Of a stretch of 64,000 nucleotides of DNA, positions 9,173 through 19,500 are shown piece by piece. Position 1 is the first letter of the stretch. Every line of letters begins with the position of its first letter. The notes under the pieces are model-generated. The model had not been told where the DNA came from, ran no database searches, and saw only the letters and a list, made by a program, of their open reading frames with translations. This DNA comes from JAZKAR01 sp040389065 (GTDB taxonomy: Bacteria > Pseudomonadota > Gammaproteobacteria > Burkholderiales > Casimicrobiaceae): positions 186,001 to 250,000 of the forward strand of contig JAZKAR010000009.1 in assembly GCA_040389065.1 (NCBI GenBank), in the 5' to 3' direction. The position numbers and the translations under genes are program-made.

Positions 9173-9209
9173 AGTATATGAGGATAGATGCCCATATCCC
9201 TCATATACT
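9173..9209 (-). terminator. Hairpin downstream of PEP-CTERM gene
   Basis: Perfect 11-bp arms AGTATATGAGG and CCTCATATACT around a 15-nt loop, located 51 bp past the stop of the PEP-CTERM gene. There is no following U-tract on the minus strand, so it may be an mRNA 3' end stabiliser and not a factor-independent terminator. Confidence 0.45.
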
Positions 9210-9259
9210 GAATATCACTTTCCTCCAATGTTTATGATTGGATTTAAGAGAAGCTACGC

Positions 9260-9946
9260 CTAGTTTGAGATGGCAGCAGCCTGTTTCGAACGGCGAGCAT
9301 TAGCGCGGCGTGCTACAAAACCTAGCCCGGCTAGCATTAACGCCCATGTTTCTGGCTCAGGTATAGGATTAACAGTAGTAGCAATCGATATACCATCAAT
9401 CGACAAATAGGATTTAGCATCTGAAGCCAGTTCAAACGCTAAGGTTGCTGTAGAAGCCGTTGCTGTAAAGCTAACAGATTCGTCGTACCAGCTAGTACCG
9501 ACTGAGCGTATACCTCCAGACCCTATGGAAGTTCCATCAATTAAGGCTTTAAAAGAATTAGGGTTATTGTAACCTAACGATTCAACACCAAAATTAGCAT
9601 CATGCCAAGAAACACTATAAGTTTGGCCTACTGTTAATCCTGTTAAATGTTGGCCAAATGTTTCGATATAAGCCGAATCTGCACCTACACCTACCCATGT
9701 ACCGCCATCAGGTGATGCTGATGGCGTTGCAGAGAAGTCTGCCAAACCTGCTACACCCACATTATTGTTTGCATCCATGGTATCGGCTGTATTGTTAATG
9801 TTGATCCAACCATCTGGAACCGAAGTGTTAGCAATGGGGCCTGTTAACGAACCATTAACGACTTGAGCATGTACTGTTGAACTAGCCAGCCAACATCCAG
9901 CTGCTATCAAGCCAGCTGCTAAAGGCTTTAAGTTTTTCATAAACAT
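9260..9946 (-). CDS. PEP-CTERM sorting-domain exported protein
   Basis: A 228-residue exported protein. It has an N-terminal signal peptide (cleavage near AQV at about residue 28), then a beta-rich middle with Gly/Ser/Thr-rich strands like carbohydrate-binding sandwich domains. The C-terminus has the full PEP-CTERM tripartite signal: PEPETWALMLAGLGFVARR, a hydrophobic helix and a basic RRANARRSK tail. Such proteins are handled by exosortase/EpsH and linked to extracellular polysaccharide and floc formation; no exosortase is in this window. The ATG has an AGAGGAAT ribosome binding site. It lies 242 bp downstream of a GH16 glucanase gene on the same strand. Confidence 0.92.
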   Translation of the reverse strand: MFMKNLKPLAAGLIAAGCWLASSTVHAQVVNGSLTGPIANTSVPDGWININNTADTMDANNNVGVAGLADFSATPSASPDGGTWVGVGADSAYIETFGQHLTGLTVGQTYSVSWHDANFGVESLGYNNPNSFKALIDGTSIGSGGIRSVGTSWYDESVSFTATASTATLAFELASDAKSYLSIDGISIATTVNPIPEPETWALMLAGLGFVARRANARRSKQAAAISN

Positions 9947-10128
9947 GTAGATTCCTCTTTTTTTATTAACATTACTATGACCTTAGTTCTTAAATCTTAA
10001 ACAGTCTTAAGAACGTATTTAATGAAGGAAAATGTTCCTGGTCACAATAAATTTTAGAGGAAATACATTTATTCGTACACTAGCCTTTTAAGAGGTTTGT
10101 GCTTGACAGTCAATAATTTACTATAAAG

Positions 10129-10144
10129 CTGTCATTAATGACAG
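10129..10144. promoter_or_regulatory. 16-bp palindrome, candidate operator
   Basis: Perfect palindrome CTGTCATTAATGACAG between the GH16 gene and the PEP-CTERM gene, about 180 bp before the latter's start. A nearby TTGACAGTCAA repeats the TGACAG half. It could be a regulator site for the PEP-CTERM gene, or the hairpin at the end of the GH16 transcript. Confidence 0.4.
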
Positions 10145-10188
10145 TATAAAAATCAAGGTTACGGAACCAACCCTGCCAAATATATCAG

Positions 10189-11055
10189 CTAAATATTTTT
10201 CTGATAAATCCGTACATAATCGACTTCCATTTGAATAGGGAAGATATTATCATCAACAATTGGCCCGCCAAAGTTGCCGCCGATAGCGATATTTAACAAT
10301 AGGTATTGAGGGTTATCAAAAGGCCAACTGAGATTGCCTAAGCCGCGATTTACATAGGTATGATAAATTTGATTATCAACCCCAATGCTCAAGGATTGAG
10401 CCGTCCAGGTGAGTTGATAGTTATGAAACTGCGTGCACGCATCTGTGAGAGTTGTGGTACTGCCGTTGCCTAACCCGCCTACTGTATTAAATGTAGACTG
10501 CGTATGAATGGTTCCATGAATAGTTGTAGGATCTTTTCCTACCTGCTCCATGATGTCAATTTCGCCATCGCCTGGCCAAGTGCCATGAGTGCCTAACATC
10601 CAGATTGCAGGCCAGGAGCCTACGCCGCAAGGCAATTTGGCACGAATCTCCATAAAGCCATATGTCCAACTTGCTTTACCCCTTGTCACTAATCTGGCTG
10701 ATGTATAATTTTGCCCGCCGTAATCTGGCATTGTGGTTAATGCTTCTTTTCGAGCTGTAATAATAAGTTTGCCATTAGCCACCTGAGAGTTTTCTAAGCG
10801 GCCTGCCGCATAATATTGCAGTTCATTATTGTACCAACCAGTTGAATTCGCAGATGTGTCGTAATCCCAGCGCGTAGGGTCTGGCAAACCATCGACATCA
10901 AATTCATCTGCCCAAACTAGCGTATAGTCGGCAGGCAGGCCTCCTACAGGAGGTGTAACAATGGGTGATACTTCTCCGGGGCTGCTTCCCCCACCACATC
11001 CTGATAAGCCCAAGACCATTGCTATTAAGAACAGCCTTTGAATGGTATTTTTCAT
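10189..11055 (-). CDS. Glycoside hydrolase family 16 lipoprotein
   Basis: 288 residues. A lipoprotein signal peptide with lipobox LSGC (Cys near residue 20) is followed by a Gly/Pro-rich linker and a GH16 jelly-roll domain from about residue 45 to the end. The catalytic motif GEIDIMEQ is near residues 165-172, with the two Glu as nucleophile and acid/base; the preceding WPAIWMLG strand is typical. The enzyme probably cleaves beta-1,3 or beta-1,3-1,4 glucans at the outer membrane or outside the cell. Together with the adjacent PEP-CTERM gene this suggests a surface polysaccharide role, by context only. Confidence 0.92.
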   Translation of the reverse strand: MKNTIQRLFLIAMVLGLSGCGGGSSPGEVSPIVTPPVGGLPADYTLVWADEFDVDGLPDPTRWDYDTSANSTGWYNNELQYYAAGRLENSQVANGKLIITARKEALTTMPDYGGQNYTSARLVTRGKASWTYGFMEIRAKLPCGVGSWPAIWMLGTHGTWPGDGEIDIMEQVGKDPTTIHGTIHTQSTFNTVGGLGNGSTTTLTDACTQFHNYQLTWTAQSLSIGVDNQIYHTYVNRGLGNLSWPFDNPQYLLLNIAIGGNFGGPIVDDNIFPIQMEVDYVRIYQKNI

Positions 11056-11426
11056 AGGAGCCTCCAGAAGAAAGTTCGTGATTTATAAAACTTATACCGA
11101 ACCACTTCTGTTATGGCACTTTGCCTCTTGTCAGGCTGCTATGTACTGGCTTATTAGACTGCTTGCTCACGCAGTTTTGCTTCATACCAACTTCTATATC
11201 AAACTGTTCAAATCACTACCTTGTTTACCTCAGTGAATTGGTATCAAACAAGCATGAATACGTATAGTTAATACAGGGAATTGTATAAATCATAGCTTAC
11301 ATATAATCTCGAAATGAATACCCACAACTCTTTTTACTAGACTGTGGGTAGATGACAAGATGGCTCAGAAATGGGCAGATGAATAAGACATCTGGCATGA
11401 ACCATTACGGTTAAAATAAATGTATG

Positions 11427-12281
11427 TTAAAGCATTATTAAAGGAATATTTGCTTCAGGCAATGCCCAACGTTCAGGGTAGCTTACACCCGTTAAGTACA
11501 AACCATCAGGCATAAACGTAGGGGCAGCACACTCACGATTTTGTTGATCTAATAGCCATTTGAGCCAGGAAGGTTCTTGCCGGCCTTTTCCAACAAAAAT
11601 TAATGAACCTACAATATTTCTTACCATATGGTGTAAAAACGCATTGGCTTTAAAATGAAATAAAATCAAATCGCCCTGCTTCTCGATATCAAGCCGCTGA
11701 AGTGTTCTTACAGGGGTACGAGCTTGGCATTCAGCCGCACGAAATGATGAAAAATCGTGTTCACCTAGCAAAAAGCGCGCACCCTCTACCATTTTTAATA
11801 CATCTAAAGAGCGATGGTACCAACCTACTCTACCTGCCAGTAACGCAGGGCGTGTTGGTTGAGTTAGTAATGCATAGGTATAGCGCCGAGCTTGCGCACT
11901 GCGGCGAGCATCGAAAGCTGAATCCATCGGCTTTGACCAGCGCACCACGATATCTTCAGGCAAAAGGCTATTTACGCCTCGAACCCAGGCTTCTGGAGGG
12001 CGTGAAGCTGTTGTATCAAAATGCACCACCTGTAAAGTTGCATGCACACCCGTATCTGTACGGCCTGCTGTGGTTACTTTAACTGCTTGGCCTGCCATAC
12101 GCGACAATGCTTGTTCTAACGCGGCTTGCACTGAAGGCTGACGTGACTGAATTTGCCAGCCACAATAGGCACGACCATCATATTCAACACCTAATACCCA
12201 GCGGCAGGAAGCTCCCTTTCGTAAATTAATCATACAAGCTTCTTGAAGCTTACCTGGGCGAAGTGCTGCCAAAGGCATCAT
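11427..12281 (-). CDS. truA: tRNA pseudouridine(38-40) synthase
   Basis: Isomerises uridines 38-40 in the anticodon arm of many tRNAs. 284 residues. The catalytic Asp lies in AGRTDTGVHA near residues 70-79, GVEYDGRAYCGWQ lies near 31-43 and the C-terminal HHMVRNIVGSL near 217-227 is family-typical. The start at 12281 is supported by AGGA 8 nt upstream and gives an N-terminal extension of about 16 residues relative to the usual start; an internal Met at residue 17 is the alternative. It follows fimV on the same strand, the order common in betaproteobacteria, but a repeat-filled gap of 360 bp separates them. Confidence 0.96.
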   Translation of the reverse strand: MMPLAALRPGKLQEACMINLRKGASCRWVLGVEYDGRAYCGWQIQSRQPSVQAALEQALSRMAGQAVKVTTAGRTDTGVHATLQVVHFDTTASRPPEAWVRGVNSLLPEDIVVRWSKPMDSAFDARRSAQARRYTYALLTQPTRPALLAGRVGWYHRSLDVLKMVEGARFLLGEHDFSSFRAAECQARTPVRTLQRLDIEKQGDLILFHFKANAFLHHMVRNIVGSLIFVGKGRQEPSWLKWLLDQQNRECAAPTFMPDGLYLTGVSYPERWALPEANIPLIML

Positions 12282-12644
12282 ATCTTGTGTCCTTTTTTTC
12301 TTAACCTATGCTCACGATACAGCTTTTCAAAGCAGTGTTTCAATTTATCCTACCGCCTTGCAACCACTTATCGTAGAACCGCTTATCGTAGTTAAGGTTT
12401 TTAACATTCACAAAAACCTGCGTTAAACTCTTAGAAGTTACGCAGTTGAATTCTATCAAGGCATGGGATGCCCCGCATCATGGAATGCCCAGCATAGCAA
12501 CGCAGACAGTACGCGCAGTACGGCAAGTTGCTATAACAAGAACTAACTGCATGAAGCAATGTTTTTCCTATCAAGCTTTAAACAGCAATGACAGGTATGT
12601 TGACTACCGACAAAGGTTATAGTTAGAAATTACGCATCACCTAA
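12282..12644. other. Repeat-filled gap between fimV and truA
   Basis: No supported gene. It contains a MITE-like repeat (12431-12560) and a second end-like sequence TTAGAAATTACGCA at 12624-12637 next to the fimV stop. Confidence 0.5.
12431..12560. repeat. MITE-like repeat, chimeric interior
   Basis: Left end TTAGAAGTTACGCAGTT, then the GGCATGGGATGCCCCGCAT motif and an inner hairpin AGCAACGCAGACAGTAC / GTACGGCAAGTTGCT. That inner hairpin shares its loop strips with the long element at 34274-34373. The right end is degenerate (AACTAACTGCATG). Confidence 0.65.
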
Positions 12645-15398
12645 TTAGTGAATCATGTTATCTAGCAAACTTTGTGCTTCCTCAGCATAAACAGGCGTAC
12701 CAGTTTTGACAATGGCCTCTAGCAAAGCACTTGCAGCTTCTGTTCTACCTTGCTCTAACCATACTCTGGCTAATTCTAACTGACAGTGCATTAAATCGTG
12801 TTGATTTTTCACCAAGGCCTCAGTAGAGGAATCATCTATAACGACATTTTCAGTCTCTTTTTCAAATTCAAAATTTAGGGCGGGTATCTCAACACTCATA
12901 AAATCGGCTAAGCTTGGCATTAATAACGCTTGATGATTTTCTTCTTCCAGGGATAACGAAGGCTTTTTAAGATCGACCGTAGTGCTAGCATCATCAGAGT
13001 GTTGAGTAGCCTTCTCCTCAGGCAATGCTAATTCAGGAATCAAAATCATAGGTACTATAGATAACTCGCTGATTAAAGGAGTAGAGAGCATCTTCGCAGT
13101 ATCCTCTTCTTTTAATACAGGCTCTTCTCGCGCAACATCTGCCTCCTCTTTCATTAACGCCGCATAGCCTTCAGCTTGAGCAAGTTCAATACCTAAATGT
13201 TCCATTTCAAGTGGTGCAACCTCTGTTTTTTCATACGGCGGAATTTCTTCAGCCTCTGTAATCTCAGATAATTTTTCTTTTTCATTATCTGAAGATAAAG
13301 AATCAGCATTCTGTTGAGTTTTTGAATCATTCGAGCCGGGCATACTTCCAAACTCAATACCTAATGCCTCGCAAATCATATGTTGTTTAGGGTCACGCGC
13401 ATCATACATAAGGTGCAAGCGGGCTGCATAAGCTCTTTTTTCTATCGGTCGGCTCATATGCTGATAAACAGTAAATAATCTCCAAAGCACTTCTGGAGAA
13501 TCAGGATGATGCTCTTCTGCCACTTTTAATAAGGCTTCAGCAGAATCATAACGTTCATATGATATATATACATCTGCTTCAGTAAGAGGATCAATATGGG
13601 TATCCGTATCAAAATTTAAAAGATTTTCCCGATTTAAACTGCCAGCCCCCGCTAAATCAGCAGCACTGGCAGCGGCATTAATGCTGCTGCCAGTATCCGT
13701 AAATATAGTAGGTGCTTCTGCAAGTTCAGCAGATTCTTTCATTAAAACATCTACAATGGCTTGCCGCTGCTTGCGTCTGGCCTGAATAATAATTGCTCCG
13801 CCGATGGCTGTTCCCATCGCCAATAAAGATAGCAAACCTACCCACCAAGGAATATTATCGGTAATAGAATTATTAACCGGCAAAGGAGCTTCAGTTGAAC
13901 GGCGAAGCCTAGAACGCTTAGGCTTGTGTGGCGATACCTCTGATGCCTCGGATGCTTTATGGGCAGGAGAAGCAGCCGTTACAGAGTTATTTGCATTGGT
14001 CAGAGGTACACTGACACCATCGATCTTGCCGCTGGAAGTATTAGGAAGTGTACCCGCCCCTTGATTCAATCCTGAATTAGGTTCAGCACCAGGCATTTTT
14101 ACCGTGGAATCTACAGGCTGTAAGGGGTTAGCAACAGGTGACTTACTAGCGTCTATAGCACTATCGGATTGCGCCTCTCCTGGTAAACTTTCAAGCCCCG
14201 GGGACATCGCCAATTTTGGAGAGCGTTTTCTTACATTGGCGATCAGCAGCCGAATCTGATTTTCCATTTGCAAGAGTCGCTGATATGTCTCGATTTCTTT
14301 TTTACTCATGCCATGCGAGATAGCAAGCCGATCTAATTGTTGAGCAATTGAATTTTCTTGTGCCGCAGAAGAAGCAGCGCCATTTTTAGTACTATTTCTC
14401 TCATCATTTTGACTCTCAGGCGACCCTTGGGGCCTATTTTCACCTGAAGCAACGTTATCTGAAGCTGTAGCTTCCTGACTTTGATTAGCGTTTTCATCAG
14501 CCTCTGCTAAAAACTGCCCGTTATGCCACTTGTGAGGATTATGAAGTAATGCACGCCATTCTGCTCTGGCAGCACTATCAGTATCAGGTACGTATTGAAT
14601 TAATTTTGGCGTACTCATCCAATGTCCGCGAATCATACGATTGGGATTACCGCCAATAAATAATTGAGGGTTATGTTGGTAGAGCACTAACATTTTTTGG
14701 TAAATACCAAGATCAGGACGACTCCAGCGCCGTGCTATCGCATGCAGCGTATCACCAGAACTTATTCGATATTGCCCATCTTTTAAGGGTCTTTGACTAC
14801 CTACCACCCGATTAGACCACGCGTGCCTACCCTGAGGATCACTATTTGTATTTAGCTCATCATCGGCAGACTCAGTACGTAGAATAGATTGAGCGGTATC
14901 CATCATTTGATCGGCAGGATCAATTTTTCGTTTTAGATAACGCTGTTCACGCCTGGCTAAACGTTGTTGTATGGTATAGCCATCAGCCCCATCTTGCTGT
15001 TTTGGATCATTAACAGGCAAATCAGGCAAAATCGTATATTTACGAATAACATGCCCGTCTTTCCACCCGATATCTAAAATCAAGTTCAAAAAGGCTTCAT
15101 TAAGAGGGCGCTCTCCCACTATTCTTAAATAGGGCCTACCATCGCCATGCCGCAATATAAATATACTCATATCCCCTACTGAAGCGGGATACTCGACACC
15201 TTGAAGCTCATACACTTCAGGCGTAGCAATCACTGCATTTAATGTTAGCCACTGACTTCTTTCAAGATCGAATACTTCAACTTCAGCGATAAACCGCTGC
15301 CCTAAGCCAGAACGCACAATGGGTTCGCTTAATGTTACGGCTTGACTCAATAATGGTAATGACAGCAGGCAAGCTATCCACACTTGGGTGCGTTTCAT
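12645..15398 (-). CDS. fimV: FimV family type IV pilus assembly/polarity protein
   Basis: A 917-residue inner-membrane protein that promotes type IV pilus assembly and polar signalling in relatives. A signal peptide (residues 1-20) precedes a periplasmic part with the FimV N-terminal domain (about 21-135) and a LysM peptidoglycan-binding motif near 210-260 (YRISSGDTLHAIARRW). A coiled-coil near 350-390 leads to a low-complexity Ser/Asn linker and a single membrane helix near 515-537. The cytoplasmic region has a TPR-like segment (605-670), a long acidic stretch and the conserved C-terminal FimV domain in the last 50 residues (LELARVWLEQGRTEAASALLEAI). A GGGGGAG ribosome binding site precedes the start. 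It sits close to the minor pilin cluster. Confidence 0.93.
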   Translation of the reverse strand: MKRTQVWIACLLSLPLLSQAVTLSEPIVRSGLGQRFIAEVEVFDLERSQWLTLNAVIATPEVYELQGVEYPASVGDMSIFILRHGDGRPYLRIVGERPLNEAFLNLILDIGWKDGHVIRKYTILPDLPVNDPKQQDGADGYTIQQRLARREQRYLKRKIDPADQMMDTAQSILRTESADDELNTNSDPQGRHAWSNRVVGSQRPLKDGQYRISSGDTLHAIARRWSRPDLGIYQKMLVLYQHNPQLFIGGNPNRMIRGHWMSTPKLIQYVPDTDSAARAEWRALLHNPHKWHNGQFLAEADENANQSQEATASDNVASGENRPQGSPESQNDERNSTKNGAASSAAQENSIAQQLDRLAISHGMSKKEIETYQRLLQMENQIRLLIANVRKRSPKLAMSPGLESLPGEAQSDSAIDASKSPVANPLQPVDSTVKMPGAEPNSGLNQGAGTLPNTSSGKIDGVSVPLTNANNSVTAASPAHKASEASEVSPHKPKRSRLRRSTEAPLPVNNSITDNIPWWVGLLSLLAMGTAIGGAIIIQARRKQRQAIVDVLMKESAELAEAPTIFTDTGSSINAAASAADLAGAGSLNRENLLNFDTDTHIDPLTEADVYISYERYDSAEALLKVAEEHHPDSPEVLWRLFTVYQHMSRPIEKRAYAARLHLMYDARDPKQHMICEALGIEFGSMPGSNDSKTQQNADSLSSDNEKEKLSEITEAEEIPPYEKTEVAPLEMEHLGIELAQAEGYAALMKEEADVAREEPVLKEEDTAKMLSTPLISELSIVPMILIPELALPEEKATQHSDDASTTVDLKKPSLSLEEENHQALLMPSLADFMSVEIPALNFEFEKETENVVIDDSSTEALVKNQHDLMHCQLELARVWLEQGRTEAASALLEAIVKTGTPVYAEEAQSLLDNMIH

Positions 15399-15576
15399 TA
15401 AAGCTCCCCCAATTATTTTCCAAATACATCATGATGATGTTTTATCGCAACCCTTGAGCATTTTCTTGAGGCAGGTAAATAATTGGTATGCATCGATACT
15501 TCATTGGTGCTTATATGGCGCTAAATCATCGACCTCTCATCGACCTCTTCAGCAGCGTTAACAGTGATCTAACGCT

Positions 15577-16419
15577 CTATATTTCATTTTCTTTTTTTAT
15601 ACTTATTTCTGAAGAACCTTTATGAATTCCATCAATTTGCCGCTGGCGATAATAAACCCCTAAGGTGAGTATTACCATGATGCCGCTTGCGGTAAATAGC
15701 AACACTAACCAATTCTTATTCAATAAAGTTTCATTGCGATGATGGTAAGAGGCTTGTAAAAAATCTGCACTAGCTATTTTATTATTTTTATGTACGCTTA
15801 ATGGCATTTTGCTAGTAAGCGAGTGTGAAGCAGGAACTTTCCCTTGATCTGTATTCGGAACCGAAATTAAACTGCCTTGCTGATAACTAGGCGTCGTGAC
15901 TGCACCTTGATTTAATATTTCTGAAGAAAGAGGCTCTGAGGGCGAGGTAACTGATTTTGTAGAAGAATTTGTAGCGGAACTATAAGGGTATTTAGGCTCT
16001 ATAACCGGTGCATGCGACAAAGGCAAATGACTATTGCTGGAAGAAGGTATAACTTGATGTTGACGCAAATAATAACCATACGCACGATCATTATCGTTGG
16101 CATTTTTTTCTTGCTTTGAATCCTCTAGCTCTTTAGAGAGATTATAAATTTCTTTTTCTAATGTTATTAAATGCTCATCTATTAATTTACCAACGTCTTT
16201 CGTTGCATGATCTGGCGACTTACGCTGAGATTGAACTACATGCGGGGATAAAGGTATCGCGTGCGCGTTAGGCGCTATCACGCGCGCGCCAGACTGTTGC
16301 GTATTAGCGTGAGGGTGTTGAGTAGCTGACGATGCTGCACCATCAGTACCAGGGCCTGCATAAGTATTCATAACGAGTAAACTTGCCAGGCTCATAAAAT
16401 AAACATAATTTTTTGACAA
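15577..16419 (-). CDS. Exported membrane-anchored protein near pilus genes, unknown
   Basis: 280 residues. An N-terminal signal-like helix (residues 1-20) is followed by a Ser/Pro/His-rich unstructured region with a short coiled-coil near 80-103 (LITLEKEIYNLSKELEDSK). One strong helix near 233-257 precedes a basic C-terminal tail. The layout suggests a periplasmic disordered region held by a C-terminal inner-membrane anchor. The start is TTG with AGGCG 7 nt upstream; an ATG at residue 9 is the alternative. It follows pilY1 by about 130 bp on the same strand and precedes fimV, so a pilus-related role is plausible but unproven. No family is recognised. Confidence 0.6.
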   Translation of the reverse strand: MSKNYVYFMSLASLLVMNTYAGPGTDGAASSATQHPHANTQQSGARVIAPNAHAIPLSPHVVQSQRKSPDHATKDVGKLIDEHLITLEKEIYNLSKELEDSKQEKNANDNDRAYGYYLRQHQVIPSSSNSHLPLSHAPVIEPKYPYSSATNSSTKSVTSPSEPLSSEILNQGAVTTPSYQQGSLISVPNTDQGKVPASHSLTSKMPLSVHKNNKIASADFLQASYHHRNETLLNKNWLVLLFTASGIMVILTLGVYYRQRQIDGIHKGSSEISIKKENEI

Positions 16420-16551
16420 AGCTGTTCGCCTCTATAAAAGCTATTAAATACTATTCTTTAATATTTTCCTTTCATTCATCCATCTCCATCTCTATAACTT
16501 ACGCAACATTATTCGTGCAGTGTGTTGGTATTTTTAATTACGCTACCTCAC

Positions 16552-19500
16552 CTACTTATTTCCAGAGGAATGCCAATACACTTTTTTACGAATCGATTTA
16601 ATCGCTGGTCTAATTTGTTGAGAAGCAATAGGTGCGCTTGCTCCGCCATCTTTCTGGCTGGCTCCAATCACAATTGTTTTTTGAACGCCATTCACAGGAA
16701 CCACACCAAATACAGGTGAAGGAGGTAACCCGCCCCCGGTAAACGTACTTGACTTAGTACCTCCGCATGAACCTGACACACCGATTGCACCTGATGCATT
16801 CAAAAGGTTCAACCAATACCCTCTCGCCTCCCCCAATGCAGTAGAGCACGTACCTGATGCAGCAGGAATAGGACGATTCGTATTAAATGTGACCATTCCA
16901 CTTATGATAAGGGCAGATGTCACCGTTTGCTCTCCGACCCCGCTGCGTAAATTCATGAACCAGCCTTTACTACTTGACGTCGGTAAAATCTTCCCTGTAC
17001 TACAACTTGAGTCTTCTGAATAGTTAAGCATCGTTGATAAATCATCGAGGTTGTTGGCTGATGAAGCTGCAAGATCATCTAAATACACATAAAAACGATT
17101 GGTTACAGGAGAGGTATAAGGGTATTGCGTTTGCAAGGGATGCTCCCGGTCACCTGAACCAACCGCCACATAGACTTTATTGGTGTTCGCAAGCAACGCA
17201 GGGCCAAATAAAAATTTACGTCCTGATCCATTTGTATAAGCAACTTTATTGATTACCCAGCTATCACGAGGCAATGGCGCGCGCGTACTAGGGCCATTAA
17301 TAAAATCTATTCGATAAATATTTCCCCCTGTATCTGCCGCGTAAGCATAATCTACATAGCCATCTAAATCTAAATCGACTAATGACACATCAGCAGCTAC
17401 ACTCCGTGTAGTGCTAAACGTAGCAAGAATAGAACCTGTATTAGCATCTAAAACATAAACTGCAGCTCCTTTGGGAGTAGTACACGTGGGGCTTATCGAA
17501 TTAGTATCTTCACAGGCATCATAGCCTCCGCCCACTACAATGACTGGGCTACTGGTTGAATACCCTTTAATAAACGCTACATTTGGAGTAGACCATGTTT
17601 GGCCTATACCCTCAATCGCAGATGATGTACACCCTGTGTTATTGCTTAGGTTTGGGCAACCAACCTTCCACTTAAAAGCTGGAGTTGTAGAATTTGTCAC
17701 ATTTAAAGCATAAATCATTCTTCCACCCCGGCGCATGGTGGGATAAATCCAAACATTGGTATTGTCAGCATTCTGATAGATACCGGTAGAACCATCGAAA
17801 AAATAATCTTTAGGCGTAGGTGTAGGAATCAAGCCAGAAGGTAAGTTTGGATAACTCACTAACGGGCTATTATCACTTTGGCGCTGTAATTTAGAAAAAA
17901 ACTCAGGCGCTACAAACGCCCATTGCTCTTGGCCTGTAGAGGCATTTACTGCCCGAAATGAACCATCATTCGAACCATAATACACAACGACCCCGGTACT
18001 GCCCGAATACGTCACCGGTAGGGGGCGAGAATGGATTACATCGCCATGTAACGAAGGTCTGGTCTCTGTTAGGTTACCATTACTATTTTCATCATTAACA
18101 TCCTGCCCCTTAACAAAATTAACTAATGAACTCGAAAGCCCAGAAGAGGTCGTCGTAAAGGGTGTTAATGTGTTAGATGAAGATAATGTATAAACAGTAC
18201 GATTAACTGCCCACGTAGGCGTTGTCGTGGTAGTTGGCGGATTATTACCTTGCCGCAACACTTCGGCGGCTCCTCCCTTTTCAACAAAAGGGCCATCAGG
18301 ACTATCGGAATACGCGTTATACGATGTGGTCGGGCACGTGCCAGAAGGAAGCGGGTTAATCGGTACCGTTGACCAATAGCTATCTGAATCGTTTGTCCAA
18401 TAACTTGTTGCACACGCTGTTAAAAAGCCTGTTTGAGTATTTACCGCTGCATTACCGTTTACATCACCTAAATCAGTACTGCCACTATTATTAATTAGTT
18501 GATAGCGCTTCATATTGCCAAACCAGCGTGGTTTTGCATCACCATCAGGGCGAAACATTCCAATAAAAACTTGGTTTTGGTTTTGTGCACGATTCGTTGC
18601 ATTTACAGGAAGGCTGGCTGCCGCAAAGGCTGTATTGACGGTTTGAATTTCAGCAAAGATTTTTAATAACGTCGACACAATCGCTGCTTTAGTACTTACT
18701 TGAGTATAACTGCCCCCACCCATTTTGGCGGCATTTTGCAAAAGCAATGAGTATGCAGTATTTTGTTGCTCATTATAAGCATCAAGCACATAAGTCGTTA
18801 CGCCATTGTTATAAAGTGTTTTTGCCCATTCATCCGTCCAGGAAACTAATGTTCCTGAAGGTGCTGCTAACGTTGATACAGCTGAAATACCGCTGGCTTC
18901 ATACGACTGAAGACCTGATGACCCTGTATTATTTGCATTATTAGCAATATAAATGATGTAATTTTTAGCACAAGGCTTACTGGCGCTAATAGGGGTATTG
19001 TATGTTCCGGTTGAATTAATAGCGAAACCCGACCTTAATCCTTGCCCCCAGGCCGTTAAGCTTTGTGAGTTGCCAGACACATCAGCAAGATCTGCATGGC
19101 TTTGCGCACCGGCATAGGGGCTTAACCCCCAAAAGTATTTATAAACCTCATAAAAACCTGCCGACTCATCCTTATGAGCCATACCATTCACCTTCTCAGA
19201 AGGTGCATTCACGTCAATAGCGTTCAAAATATTTTTAAACGCAGTTCTATTAGCAGCAATCGATACATCACGAGTACCAAAACGTATATACCCTCCATCT
19301 GGGCCTGAGTCTGTTAACATTGCCAGCCCTACATTTACAGGTGATGTAATGGCATTTAATACACTGCTAATGGCCAGTACCTCTGACTCTCCTTGATTTC
19401 CATCATCATCTGGCCAATGCTGACTATTTCTAGACCAATTAGGTGAGTTATCTAGCAATATCATGACATTCGGTGCATCTGATGAGCCTGCGGATGAGCC

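Larger units (their letters stand above)
8640..9259. other. 620-bp intergenic region upstream of trpE
   Basis: Holds a complete MITE-like repeat (8666-8812) next to the trpE start, then AT-rich DNA with no supported frame, and a small hairpin close to the end of the PEP-CTERM gene. The 65-codon frame across the repeat is rejected. Confidence 0.5.

Noticed and set aside
11042..11236. 64-codon frame upstream of the GH16 gene
   Set aside because: No ribosome binding site and no recognisable protein features; overlaps the GH16 leader region antisense.
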